Source: Thoreauomyces humboldtii
Lineage: Eukaryota; Chytridiomycota; Chytridiomycetes; Spizellomycetales; Powellomycetaceae
DNA length: 13,998 bases
Assembly: GCA_027596035.1 (NCBI GenBank)
Contig: JADGJA010000611.1
Location: 1 to 13,998, forward strand
Direction: 5' to 3'
Shown here: positions 1-7,943 of the stretch, piece by piece
Numbering within the stretch: position 1 is the first letter of the stretch
Layout of the letters: the number at the start of each line of letters is the position of its first letter
Notes under the pieces: generated by a model
Databases searched by the model: none
What the model was told of the DNA's origin: nothing
What the model saw: only the letters and a program-made list of their open reading frames with translations
Program-made: the position numbers and the translations under genes

Positions 1-680
1 GCAATCGTAGCAAAGGTTGAATCAGAGTATTGTCTGGATGTGATAACTGAACTGTTGTAACCAAAAGTTATTTGACTGTTTCCATCATTTGCCGACACTG
101 TGATACCTAATCCCGCAATCACATCCACTTTTAACGCGGTGTAAATTTGCGTTGGAAGACTAGTGCTGATATTTGTTATCGCTTGGGTATTTCCTGTAAT
201 TAAATTCTCATCTGTTGTGACTCTGTTTTGCAACGCAGTTATAGAGTTTGAGTTCGCAGATATTAAACCCTCATCTGTACTTTGCTGAGCCGAAATCGGA
301 GCGATGGCTGGACTTGGAAGACTAACTGTGAATGGTCTTGATATCTTATTTTCAAATTCCCAAGTTTTATTTACATTCATCACCGAAGTTAGATAGCACG
401 AGTGTATATCTTCAGGAAAACTGTCGCAGAAAAGTCGAGTCAAACGAGTTGTTTTGTCACTAACAATCGCAACATTGGAACCAGGTCCATAGATATAGTT
501 GCCATTTGGGTCTTTCAGAAAAACTGGATTTCCGGAGGAGTCCTGTTGGACTGAACCATCAGGATTCTTTGCTGTTTCCCGGTCACGCTGGTAACCAAAA
601 ACGGTCCCAAACAAGCCGCCTACTCCAGCAGCAGCAGCTAATCCTCCGAGGAGAACAGGGAAGCGACTCCAAAGTTCCTT
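1..680 (-). pseudogene. Distal part of spike/fibre-like protein, runs off left edge
   Basis: Read on the minus strand after a TAG at 681-683, the frame stays open for 226 codons to the window edge. It has no credible start: the first clear ATG is at 378-380, well inside the coherent sequence. The translation begins with a Gly/Ala-rich hydrophobic stretch (606-662) that could be a membrane or fusion-type segment. It continues with an Asn/Asp/Gly-rich part containing two Cys. It ends in a Ser/Asn/Thr-rich stretch with heptad-like spacing followed by a Gly-rich beta-type repeat, as in trimeric fibres. Composition matches the spike segments upstream, so I read it as the continuation of that gene, reached through a frame change between about 585 and 680. 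It could instead be a separate gene with an unseen (spliced) start. That it codes is fairly sure; its function is inferred from composition only. Confidence 0.6.
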
Positions 681-1047
681 CTACAGCCTCGACGCCCTCA
701 ACGATTTCTGGTAATGTTTCGAGAACAGCGTCTGGAATGATGTCCTCGAGTTGCCCTGATTCTTCGACGACTTCTGGTGATTCAGTTTTGTCGACCTTTA
801 GATCATTCTTATCATCGGACTTTTCTTTCTCATCATCATCTTCTTCCTCTTCTTCGACACCAACAGCCGAGATTTCATAGACACCATCCGCCCCAGTGAC
901 GATAATTCCTGTACCTGCTGTGATTTCGATCGTTGACGACACTACGCCATCTGCGACTTCTATCCCAACTCCTCCGGTGATCTTGGGAAGAGTACAAGAT
1001 ATGGTCGCTTCTTCGACGTTTATGTTATCCCCACCAACGTAAGCCCC
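583..1047 (-). pseudogene. Spike-like protein, beta segment plus acidic linker
   Basis: This open frame directly follows the TGA at 1048-1050 and is in the same frame as the segment upstream of that stop. It contains no ATG; the only start-like codon is a GTG at 940-942, inside coherent sequence. It therefore looks like a continuation, not a new gene. The first 45 or so residues are Gly/Val/Thr-rich beta-type sequence like the rest of the spike. A run of Glu/Asp with Lys follows (about 780-870), then a Glu/Val/Leu-rich stretch that may be helical. From about 660 down to the TGA at 583-585 the translation turns into improbable Cys/Trp/Arg-rich sequence, while another frame becomes coherent. 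This marks a frame change near 640-665. The CAT/CTT-rich plus-strand repeat under the acidic run could promote slippage. Confidence 0.55.
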
Positions 1048-2295
1048 TCAGAAAGTTGAGCCTGTTTTTTTAATAGTAACTCCATCGGCAGTGATGTTGC
1101 TTGAAATCTTCCCCTCTGCTTGAGTGAACGTGAGATCCTCGTCAGTTGTTAATTCCAAATTAACAGTATTCTGCCGGGAGCTTTCGTGCGATACTTGAAA
1201 TCCTTCGCCAAAGTTGTATGAATCGGCTTGCAGTTTTCCATTGGTAGCAAACACGGTACTCCCATCAACTATTTGAGATAGGTCAAGATTGAGAACATTT
1301 TCATTCATTACCAATCCGCTTCCAGTCTTGGTTTCGACATTTCCGGTTAGAGTGATGGAGCTTCCTTCCGTTTCTACGAGGATTTGGCTGTTTTGTGAAT
1401 TGACAGTCGGAGTTACCTTGGTGCTATCAAACTTGATGACATTCTCGTTGATGCTAAGTGCTCCAGTCGAATCACTAACTTCGATGTTGCCAGTAAGAGA
1501 AATATTGGACCCTTCAGTTTCAACCAATATTTGAGGGTTCACACTCGACAAGTTTGGCGTGACTTTAGTGGAATCAAAATAGAGGACATTCTCGTTGATT
1601 GTCAGAGCACCAGATGCATCTGAGACTTCAATATTTCCGGTTAAAACACTCTCTTCAATGAGAATTTGGGGATTCGACGAAGTTAGATTAAGCGAAACAG
1701 CGCTCGCTTCCAACGTTAGCGGAGCTGTAAACGTCAATCCGGATGAGATCTTTCCGTCCTTTACCACGATTGTTTGTTCATCAACCAACGGTGAAACGTT
1801 TACACCTAGATTGTTTTCGTCGTTAACTGCCAGAGTTGCATCTGTTCTAACTGAAATCAGTCGTTTACCGTTTAGCTCACCTGCTACGTTAATAGCTGAG
1901 CCTGTTTCACTCTGGTAATACTGACTAACAAGAGCAGCAGTTGTTGCTTCATTATTTGCTGGTGTGAAATTGGATGCGAGCGTAACATGCGGAACAGACA
2001 AAGTCGACAAAGTTAAGTTGTAAGTAAATGATTCAGAAGAATTCAGACCATCCAATGGTCCAAAGAAAGGAATCGTTTGATCATCTTGACTTGCTATACA
2101 TAAAGTGCCACTCTCTTGGTTGAGATCGCTATTAGTTTTCAGTCTCAAGACCTTTGCTTCCGTATCAGGGACAGCATTCGTAAGTGCGCTTAGGGATGCA
2201 TATCCAAGCGCAATGGCTTCATTTAGAGTTACGTCTGCGATCGCATCATTAGATAAAGCACCTAAAGGCTTCAAGATTTCCTCAACATTCGTCAC
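1048..2295 (-). pseudogene. Spike/fibre-like protein, central repeat segment
   Basis: The frame is 415 codons long but opens with GTG (2293-2295), not ATG. The only internal Met is at residue 330, so it is best read as the continuation of the fibre-like gene ending at 2295. Residues 1-50 look helical. Residues 60-200 are Ser/Thr/Asn-rich beta sequence. Residues 186-342 contain a repeat of period 49. A further beta segment follows, up to the TGA at 1048-1050. Fibre proteins of adenovirus-like viruses carry such short beta repeats in a trimeric shaft and end in a receptor-binding head; by analogy this would project from the capsid. The TGA is followed in the same frame by more beta sequence, so the stop looks premature. 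I recognise the general type, not a named family. Confidence 0.6.
1272..1644 (-). repeat. Tandem 49-residue (147-bp) repeats in spike
   Basis: Three consecutive units start at residues 218, 267 and 316 of the central spike frame (about 1644, 1497 and 1350). The exact period is 49 residues. Each begins LTGN and carries a later NENV motif; the first two share FDSTKVTP and QILVETEG, and the third is shorter and more diverged. A partial earlier copy (NPQILIEESV) precedes the first unit. Period and composition suggest beta-structured shaft modules that can expand or contract by unequal exchange. Confidence 0.75.
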
Positions 2296-2306
2296 TAATT
2301 CGTCAC
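2287..2306. repeat. Tandem duplication that shifts the spike reading frame
   Basis: The 9-mer ATTCGTCAC occurs at 2287-2295 and again at 2298-2306, separated by TA, giving a period of 11 bp. The fibre-like frame from 2960 reaches its TAG (2295-2297) inside this repeat. The next spike frame opens in the second copy. Both copies encode the same three residues, each in its own frame, and 11 is not a multiple of three, so one extra unit accounts exactly for the shift. Confidence 0.75.
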
Positions 2307-2960
2307 ATTGATCTCTAATCCTTTTCCAATTTGAATACCAATCGAGTTATCTGTTTCGCGAATGATTGGAGCGCTAACAGTTTCTTCTGCAGGAAACACA
2401 ACCGATAGTTGATTTTCACTGTTGACGGTTAATGTTGAATCATACGCTACTCCAATTGATTCGTCCGTTTCTCTAGACAATGGAGCAGTTAGAGCTTCCA
2501 GCGATTGAGCTTGGGGAACAACGCTTAGCTGTCCAGCCTCAGTTAATTGCAATGTATCATCGTATGCCAAACCAAGACCTGCATTTGTTATGGCAATTGG
2601 AGCCTCTGCATTCAATGAAACAGTTCGATTATCAGCTTCATATACGAGTGGCTGGGCATACGTATTGGGAATGGTTGCTAATTTTCCATTTGAAGTGACT
2701 TCTAATGTTGTTTGATCGATATCCAAAGAGATATTGACAATACCCGATTCCGCTTCTGTTACCAACGGAGCATTAGTCGTAACTTGGTTTACCTCAATTG
2801 GACCATTTTCGTTGGAAACCGTATTGAACTCGCCAGTGTCAAAATTCTGCAATGCAACATTTTGACCAGATGCAGTCAGTGAATTTGATACCAACGCACT
2901 ACTCAAGTTTATGCGATCCAAAGTTCTTATGCCGGAGGAAGTTCGCGAATTGATATTCAT
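2295..2960 (-). CDS. Adenovirus-fibre-like shaft protein, N-terminal part of spike
   Basis: 221 codons from ATG 2960 to TAG 2295. After about 60 N-terminal residues, which would anchor to the capsid, it contains repeated units with Pro-Leu/Ile, an acidic-Thr-Asp turn, and alternating hydrophobic residues (for example SIGVAYDSTLTV and GLGLAYDDTLQL). This pattern is typical of the triple beta-spiral shaft of adenovirus fibres and related phage fibres. At least three units lie between residues 100 and 221. Translation ends inside the 11-bp duplication, although the same kind of sequence goes on in the next frame; the product is probably a truncated shaft without its distal head. The gene lies 37 bp downstream of the 110-residue gene on the same strand. 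Assignment as a fibre shaft is by pattern, not by alignment. Confidence 0.65.
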   Translation of the reverse strand: MNINSRTSSGIRTLDRINLSSALVSNSLTASGQNVALQNFDTGEFNTVSNENGPIEVNQVTTNAPLVTEAESGIVNISLDIDQTTLEVTSNGKLATIPNTYAQPLVYEADNRTVSLNAEAPIAITNAGLGLAYDDTLQLTEAGQLSVVPQAQSLEALTAPLSRETDESIGVAYDSTLTVNSENQLSVVFPAEETVSAPIIRETDNSIGIQIGKGLEINVTN

Positions 2961-2997
2961 TAGAAAGCTTTTTTTATTTACATTTTATCGGAGAAAT

Positions 2998-3330
2998 TTA
3001 AACAATGCCTGGAGTCTTTGCTACATGATTAAGAAATTGCGAACCTGCCTGATGGATCTGTCCAATCCTTTGAAGCCCAAGATCAGCAAAGTTGTTTGCT
3101 TGCTGAGCCTTTTCTTTGATCTTACTTCCAAACGCATCGTTACTTTGGATTCCTGTGTTTAAATGAGTGGCAACTGCGTGAGCTTTCGAAGCTACTTCAC
3201 TCGCTTGAGTTAGCAATCTTTGAGACGTTGATATATGCTTTGGTAGATTAGACAGGAATGATTTCGTATGCCGTTGGGCTGTTTGAAGGAAACCAGAGAC
3301 ACCTTTCTTGGCTCTACTCAAGAAACCCAT
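2998..3330 (-). CDS. Small amphipathic helical virion protein (hypothetical)
   Basis: 110 residues from ATG 3330. The first 35 residues alternate hydrophobic and Lys/Arg positions with Gly, consistent with a membrane-active amphipathic helix. The rest is Ala/Gln/Ser-rich and probably helical. There are no cysteines and no known catalytic motif. It sits between the spike and the divergent promoter, on the same strand as the spike, in the structural-gene block. Small proteins with an N-terminal amphipathic helix in adenoviruses and adintoviruses (protein VI-like) help break the endosome; that role here is inference from position and composition. The coding call is secure because the frame fits cleanly between neighbours with a normal ATG. 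Confidence 0.65.
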   Translation of the reverse strand: MGFLSRAKKGVSGFLQTAQRHTKSFLSNLPKHISTSQRLLTQASEVASKAHAVATHLNTGIQSNDAFGSKIKEKAQQANNFADLGLQRIGQIHQAGSQFLNHVAKTPGIV

Positions 3331-3381
3331 TTGGATAATAGAATTTGTTTACCTAGAGTAAAGATAATTTAATCTCCTCTA
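3331..3381. promoter_or_regulatory. 51-bp divergent promoter region
   Basis: This AT-rich gap separates two divergent ATGs, so it must carry start signals for both genes. It contains an inverted repeat TTTAC-CTAGA-GTAAA near its centre. TTTAC/GTAAA elements also appear upstream of several other structural genes here. No classical TATA box is obvious. Confidence 0.5.
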
Positions 3382-5142
3382 ATGGCACAAGTGTACAATG
3401 ATCCTTTTGCTAGATTACCAACACAGAATGCGTTGCTTTACGGCTCACAGCCCGTGTTAAACATTAATGTACGCCAACTTGGATTCGTCCAAGGTGCCCC
3501 GGGTGAAACTTGGAATCGTCTAACACATAAATCCTTTGTCGTTCCAGGCAAAAAGAAATTCCCTGGTGTTTTCGATACACCTGGGACAACTGACAGTCCC
3601 TTCAAGCTGCAAGCAGGTCCTTACCAAAGCAAAGTTGCAAAAGATGCAATCGATGCGCTTCAGGCTGTAGAAAATTACAAAGCCAACGAAAGGTACTTTG
3701 ATGAGCTCGATCAGAACAACATCTTTCCGAGACGAAATCGTCCAACAACAGTTGCCGCTGCTTCAACAAAAACAGACAGCGATGGGAGCAATGTGATCTT
3801 TCACCAACCCGGATACATTCGGATGCAGCAAAATCAGTTCATTGGAGATTCAACACGAACGGTTCTTCGTGATGCAGACCCAACGTTACCTGATAAGCCA
3901 AATTCACCAACTGGGCACACTGTTCTTGGATCGAATCATGTTGCTAATGTGACGAATAGTGGTGTCGAAATGTCGACAGAGCTTGGAGCACTCGCAAAAA
4001 CGTCTCCTGTTCTCATGTCGACTGGTGAACAAACTGATGTGTTCCCAATTCATAGAGTGCGAGACATGAGGACAAGTTCTACCAAAGAGGTCCAACCTTC
4101 CATCATTGGAAAGGTTGCAAAGTCGCTGCAAAGAGTGTTCTTTGGGAACACATTCTCCGATGATGTACCTCATCCAGTCGTTTCTGCGAGCGTGCCAGTT
4201 GACACGATCGAAGCCAAGAATGAACGAATCGACACTGCCAATCTTGTTTCGCAAAATGCCTCCGAGTTCCCAAATTTAACTAACAGTTATGCGATTCCAA
4301 AAGTCCCTGAAGCGCGTGGAATCAAAAGGAAAGCCGAGGAAGAGTTGAACAGGACACGTCCCATCAAGAAGATTGGTGCGATCGTGACTACAGCCGTTAG
4401 ACCTGTTGTCTCCAGAGCTCCTCTTGTGTCCCAAGATGATATTTTACCAGAAAAAGTCGTACCCGTGACACTAGTTGCTGGAAGAAAACGGAAAGCCTCA
4501 ACAGAATTGGACCGCACCAAATTCTACAAGAAAATCGCACCAAGCGGACCTGAACAGATCTTTTCCGTACCGTTGACTCCTCCGAACACGCCAACTAGTC
4601 CTGTCAGCGTGAGTAGTGGAGTGCCATCTGTAGCTCGAGGTACCAAGCGAAAGTTCACAGATGCGTTTCCAGATGGCAGTATGGTCCGTAAGCAAAGAAG
4701 GACCGATGCTCCCGATGGGTATACATATCCGGAAGCTAAACAGCAAGACATCTTTAGAGGCACCAAAAGAAAGCGTTCACTCGACGATGTTGGGCTCCGG
4801 ACCATCAAACGTGTGGTCCCTCCATCCGCGACAAATGATATTTTTGGAGGCAACGTTGTGGGATCCCAACATAACGTCTTGAAAAGGAAAGCCCAAGATC
4901 AGTTAGAACATATGCGAGCACCAAAGCAACGAATCACAAATAACAGTCCGTTTGGATCTGATGTACGCGCATCAAAAATATTCGGAAGCGACCCTCCTGA
5001 AATGGTTACAGATCCTTTGGGAGTTGCTCCCGGAATGAACGTCGAAAGGAAAAAGAGAGGAGTGCCAAAGTCAAATGGCATTCCAGTCCGAGTTTCGACA
5101 CGTTCGACCAAAGGAAAAAAGCCTGCAAGGTACTTGGATTAG
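3382..5142 (+). CDS. Basic repeat protein, candidate DNA-binding core/virion protein
   Basis: 586 residues from ATG 3382. I do not recognise a family. Residues 1-300 are Pro/Asn/Thr-rich and may be virion-associated. From residue 312 on there are five copies of a basic unit: a KRK cluster, about ten residues, then a second basic pair. The copies lie near residues 312-331, 367-385, 419-440, 459-477 and 500-518. Several are preceded by a D/Q-I-F motif (QIF, DIF, DIF, KIF). Each unit looks like a bipartite nuclear localisation signal, and together they could bind or condense DNA. The C-terminal tail (residues 555-583) is also strongly basic. The position among capsid genes fits a core or genome-organising protein, a role played in adenoviruses by proteins V and VII; no homology to those is claimed. 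It is the only structural-block gene on the plus strand. Confidence 0.65.
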   Translation: MAQVYNDPFARLPTQNALLYGSQPVLNINVRQLGFVQGAPGETWNRLTHKSFVVPGKKKFPGVFDTPGTTDSPFKLQAGPYQSKVAKDAIDALQAVENYKANERYFDELDQNNIFPRRNRPTTVAAASTKTDSDGSNVIFHQPGYIRMQQNQFIGDSTRTVLRDADPTLPDKPNSPTGHTVLGSNHVANVTNSGVEMSTELGALAKTSPVLMSTGEQTDVFPIHRVRDMRTSSTKEVQPSIIGKVAKSLQRVFFGNTFSDDVPHPVVSASVPVDTIEAKNERIDTANLVSQNASEFPNLTNSYAIPKVPEARGIKRKAEEELNRTRPIKKIGAIVTTAVRPVVSRAPLVSQDDILPEKVVPVTLVAGRKRKASTELDRTKFYKKIAPSGPEQIFSVPLTPPNTPTSPVSVSSGVPSVARGTKRKFTDAFPDGSMVRKQRRTDAPDGYTYPEAKQQDIFRGTKRKRSLDDVGLRTIKRVVPPSATNDIFGGNVVGSQHNVLKRKAQDQLEHMRAPKQRITNNSPFGSDVRASKIFGSDPPEMVTDPLGVAPGMNVERKKRGVPKSNGIPVRVSTRSTKGKKPARYLD

Positions 5143-5169
5143 CTAAGTCATACGATTCTCGAGCGATTT

Positions 5170-5175
5170 AATAAA
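5170..5175 (+). terminator. Candidate polyadenylation signal AATAAA
   Basis: AATAAA lies 28 bp after the stop of the 586-residue gene and is followed at once by a second overlapping TAAATAAA. This is the usual eukaryotic signal and the spacing fits. It lies in the 62-bp convergent gap before the 33-residue minus-strand gene. Confidence 0.5.
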
Positions 5176-5204
5176 TAAACTGAAGCTTTATCATTTTCCA
5201 CATT

Positions 5205-5306
5205 TTACTTGGCACCCTTCTTTTTAAACAGGAAAACACGGAGCTGGGGCGGTACGACTCCCTTCTTTGGCTTTCCTTTGGTAGTGTAAACTTGCTTTTT
5301 AGGCAT
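5205..5306 (-). CDS. 33-residue very basic peptide
   Basis: A complete short frame, ATG 5304-5306 to TAA 5205-5207. It begins MPKKQVYTTKGKPKKG and ends in a KKKGAK tail; about a third of the residues are Lys or Arg and none is acidic. It fills the gap between the basic repeat protein and the major capsid gene and has the same strand as the capsid. Its base composition and lack of acidic residues argue against chance. Adenoviruses encode a similarly small basic core peptide (mu/X) that condenses DNA, so this may have that role; this is inference from size, charge and position. It is too short for standard gene callers. Confidence 0.55.
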   Translation of the reverse strand: MPKKQVYTTKGKPKKGVVPPQLRVFLFKKKGAK

Positions 5307-5365
5307 CTTTAGTTCTTGTAGTGTTTTGTTTAGTTTTACTTGCATTAGAGAAAGTATCTTGATGA

Positions 5366-6595
5366 TCAAACAATGTCAATCGTCGCACCGATAAGCAAGG
5401 TTCTCTCAGTGTACACAGTTGTTAGCAAAGACACACTCGTGGAAGGTGCGTTGGCTGGATCGTGAGTGGTGATCAAGCGCAAGTTTCCATCCGTGCCAAT
5501 GAGGCTCAAGCACGAAGTGTCATCTTCATCGTTCGATTTCCAAGAGTAAGCCATCATGAAATTGTGACTGTAGAAATTGGCGAAATCGATATCTTCCTCT
5601 TGGTAACTGGTTGAATCATTCAGAGAGAGATCACGGATCATAATGGCATCGCCGACTTGGAAGTCCTCAGAAATGGGTAAACGATATCCTGAGCCAAGCT
5701 GGTATCGCCAAGACTGTAGACCAGCAGTTCCGTAGATTGTGCTCTTGTCGCCAGTTGCTGTAGAGTACAACGCAGAATCTCTAAAGCGATGGGTGAGTCC
5801 AACGACTCTTGAATTCGCAAGAGGCAGAATGAATTGGTTAACAATACCTCCGCTGCAAGTATTGGAGATTTGCGTAACACCGTTGAGGTCGATTTCAAGG
5901 TACTTGCCGCTGGAAATTCCTGCAACTAAACTGCTTAAATAAGCCGCAGCTGGAACCACTAACTGGGCAACGTACCTCACGTTGGTGACAATGAAATACG
6001 ATCCAGATCCTGCGTTGGTGAAAGCCTGATTCACATTATTCAAAGTTAAAGTCAACTCCATTGCTTGGTTGGGGAGAACGCAAAGCGGTAAGGGCTGTTC
6101 ATTAGTTGGACTCAGCACCAGGGCTACCAAGTGCGATTTGACAGATGCTTTACCGGAACTGTTCACGAACAGGCTAGAGTTGCCAAAACCTTCGTTGTAT
6201 CCAAGATACTTTTGCTGAGCGACAGATTTGGTTGAATACTCATCGGCTAAAAGCTGCGGCAAGTCATCTATTTGATCGATCACCTTCCCGCCCAATTTAA
6301 CTGTCATTGATTTGAAACAGCTCATCGCTCCGATATTAGAGACAGCCGCAGTCGTCGCTGGTGTCCCATCGGGATTAAATACAGTTATGTCGCATCCAAA
6401 ATATGATCGTTGAGATCTCAAAAAGGCTGAATTAGAATCGACGACAATCTTCAAAGGATTCGCAGGATAGCGACTGTCAAAACTGTTGGCAATTGGTCTA
6501 TAGATGGCAATATTCTCGGATAAAGCGTCTGAATGTTGGCTAAACCGTCGCGAAGCATATATCCATGAGTCGGAGATGACTGGATTCGTTGACAT
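5366..6595 (-). CDS. MCP: Major capsid protein, double jelly-roll
   Basis: 409 residues from ATG 6595. The sequence has the composition and layout of polinton-like major capsid proteins: few charged residues, many beta-prone stretches, and two halves that would each form a jelly roll. It contains the N-terminal block with FNPDGTP and CFKSMTVKLGG (roughly residues 75-105). A second-half block runs from about residue 225 to the hydrophobic C-terminus. Length is on the short side for the class (often 450-600). In the particle it would form pseudo-hexameric trimers. The frame is intact, with no internal stop or frame change. It is followed by the small basic peptide and preceded by the coiled-coil protein on the same strand. 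The family call is from pattern recognition; a structure prediction would settle it. Confidence 0.75.
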   Translation of the reverse strand: MSTNPVISDSWIYASRRFSQHSDALSENIAIYRPIANSFDSRYPANPLKIVVDSNSAFLRSQRSYFGCDITVFNPDGTPATTAAVSNIGAMSCFKSMTVKLGGKVIDQIDDLPQLLADEYSTKSVAQQKYLGYNEGFGNSSLFVNSSGKASVKSHLVALVLSPTNEQPLPLCVLPNQAMELTLTLNNVNQAFTNAGSGSYFIVTNVRYVAQLVVPAAAYLSSLVAGISSGKYLEIDLNGVTQISNTCSGGIVNQFILPLANSRVVGLTHRFRDSALYSTATGDKSTIYGTAGLQSWRYQLGSGYRLPISEDFQVGDAIMIRDLSLNDSTSYQEEDIDFANFYSHNFMMAYSWKSNDEDDTSCLSLIGTDGNLRLITTHDPANAPSTSVSLLTTVYTERTLLIGATIDIV

Positions 6596-6644
6596 TTTAG
6601 TATGAGAGCTTCTATTGAGTTTACCTTTGTGTTACGAAAAAAAA

Positions 6645-7148
6645 TCAACAACGTTGTCCAAAAATTCCCATGAAGTCGTCGTCGTTAGTCTCAAAATGCA
6701 ATGTCCTTGTACTGTTTTGGACGTTTGGATCTTCATCACTTGAAGATTCTTCGACAACAGCAATTTGTTGCGGTTTCCTTTTTGGAGGAGCATTAGACAA
6801 AAGGATCTTCTTATTGAGTCTTTCAGAAGCCTTAGCGCGTTTAATCTCTGTCTTTTTCCGTTCGTATTCTTCAATAATCTTGACTGCTTCAGCCTTTCTT
6901 GCTTCTTTTTCACGACTTGCTTTTGTACGCTCTAACTCCAAATCGTTTTTTAACTTTAACTCCTTCATCAATTGGAGATTCTCAGTTTGTTTGAGCTGAG
7001 CATGCCTCATGGCTTCTATTTGCTTGGGACTCCGTGGTTTCTTCTTCGTCGTCTTCTCAGCGATCGCCTCGGCTACCGGGTCTTCAGTCTCCATTGGAGA
7101 TTCTTGTTCAATCTGGGCTACAGGAGTTTCGGTTTCGTTATCGCTCAT
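6645..7148 (-). CDS. Charged coiled-coil protein (hypothetical, structural block)
   Basis: 167 residues from ATG 7148. Residues 1-35 are acidic. Residues 35-115 are very rich in Lys, Glu, Arg, Ala and Leu and predict a long helix or coiled coil. A basic patch (PPKRKP, near residue 121) is followed by an acidic Ser-rich stretch and a hydrophobic C-terminal tip (FMGIFGQRC). It lies between the two capsid genes on the same strand, 49 bp upstream of the MCP start. Position and shape suggest a scaffold, cement or maturation factor, but nothing in the sequence proves it and I recognise no family. Confidence 0.6.
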   Translation of the reverse strand: MSDNETETPVAQIEQESPMETEDPVAEAIAEKTTKKKPRSPKQIEAMRHAQLKQTENLQLMKELKLKNDLELERTKASREKEARKAEAVKIIEEYERKKTEIKRAKASERLNKKILLSNAPPKRKPQQIAVVEESSSDEDPNVQNSTRTLHFETNDDDFMGIFGQRC

Positions 7149-7184
7149 CTTTGTTGGTTTTTATTGTACAAAAGAAAATATTTT

Positions 7185-7943
7185 TTAGTAACTGGTTTGC
7201 GTTTGAACAAGATCAAGGCTATCATCAAAGACACTTAGTATAACAACGACAGGACTTGTTAGCGTAAATGATTGGAGACTGCTGGAATCAACTAATTGGA
7301 AATCAACGCTGTTAAGAACATTACCACCGTTGGTTGCGAGAACGCGATCATCCGGATTCACCCAAGAAATCACATCCTCGAATGTATCTGGTGTAATCGC
7401 TGCTAAAACATTCAAGTCTGAATTGCCACTTGGATAAACCACACTACCCCCATTTGACAATGTTCTCGATGTTAGCAATATTGGCTGGCTCGCCGATAAG
7501 TTGAGCACGTTTTGGAGGACGACTGTTTGTTGAACAGCTGAATCAGATGTTTGGGAGATCCCAAGCTGCAAATAGGATGTACTGCCATTCGCACCCGAAA
7601 GGATTTGGAATGGTCCATTAGAACCAACAATTGACAGTCGACGTGTGGCGGCATTGTATGTCGCACTACATCTTTGGGTGCCAACTGAACTCATGGAATC
7701 GGCAATGGCTTGAAGGATGCTTGTGGAATCATAAGTGCCAATGTCTAAAGAAGCCGTTAAGGGTGTTCCCCCTTGTTCTTTAAAAACAATTTTATCATTG
7801 CGACTGTTCGTGTCATCCCAGTTTTGGACGAAATTCACTGCAACTACGCGAAATCCATAGCAGGTGATGTTGGAATTCAGAGAGAACGTCAGATCGTTCA
7901 AATTTGGCAACGTCGCGCTGTTGAGGATGAGTTGGCGATACAT
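7185..7943 (-). CDS. Minor capsid protein, candidate penton (single jelly-roll)
   Basis: 252 residues when started at ATG 7943 (MYRQLILNS). A longer open frame begins at 8078, but it would overlap the divergent ATPase gene and its added 45 residues look non-coding; the 34-bp gap between 7943 and 7978 supports this start. The protein is beta-rich, with many Ser, Thr, Asn and Val and short Gly-Ser turns (for example GANGSTSYLQLG). Virophages, Polintons and polinton-like viruses encode such a protein next to the MCP; it forms pentamers at capsid vertices. Gene order (minor capsid, coiled coil, MCP) and divergence from the ATPase fit that. Family assignment rests on context and composition. Confidence 0.65.
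   Translation of the reverse strand: MYRQLILNSATLPNLNDLTFSLNSNITCYGFRVVAVNFVQNWDDTNSRNDKIVFKEQGGTPLTASLDIGTYDSTSILQAIADSMSSVGTQRCSATYNAATRRLSIVGSNGPFQILSGANGSTSYLQLGISQTSDSAVQQTVVLQNVLNLSASQPILLTSRTLSNGGSVVYPSGNSDLNVLAAITPDTFEDVISWVNPDDRVLATNGGNVLNSVDFQLVDSSSLQSFTLTSPVVVILSVFDDSLDLVQTQTSY

Noticed and set aside
506..880. Plus-strand Ser-rich open frame
   Set aside because: It is the antisense shadow of the acidic spike linker; the Ser run comes from complementing Glu/Asp codons.
1048..1050. Alternative genetic code with TGA as sense
   Set aside because: TGA ends other genes at sensible points (for example 8886-8888 and 9341-9343), so the code looks standard.
1272..1644. CRISPR-like array
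   Set aside because: The 147-bp repeats are coding, in frame and adjacent, without unique spacers.
2298..2346. Programmed -1 ribosomal frameshift joining the two spike segments
   Set aside because: The overlap has no X-XXY-YYZ slippery heptamer in the correct frame, and the 11-bp direct repeat explains the shift exactly.
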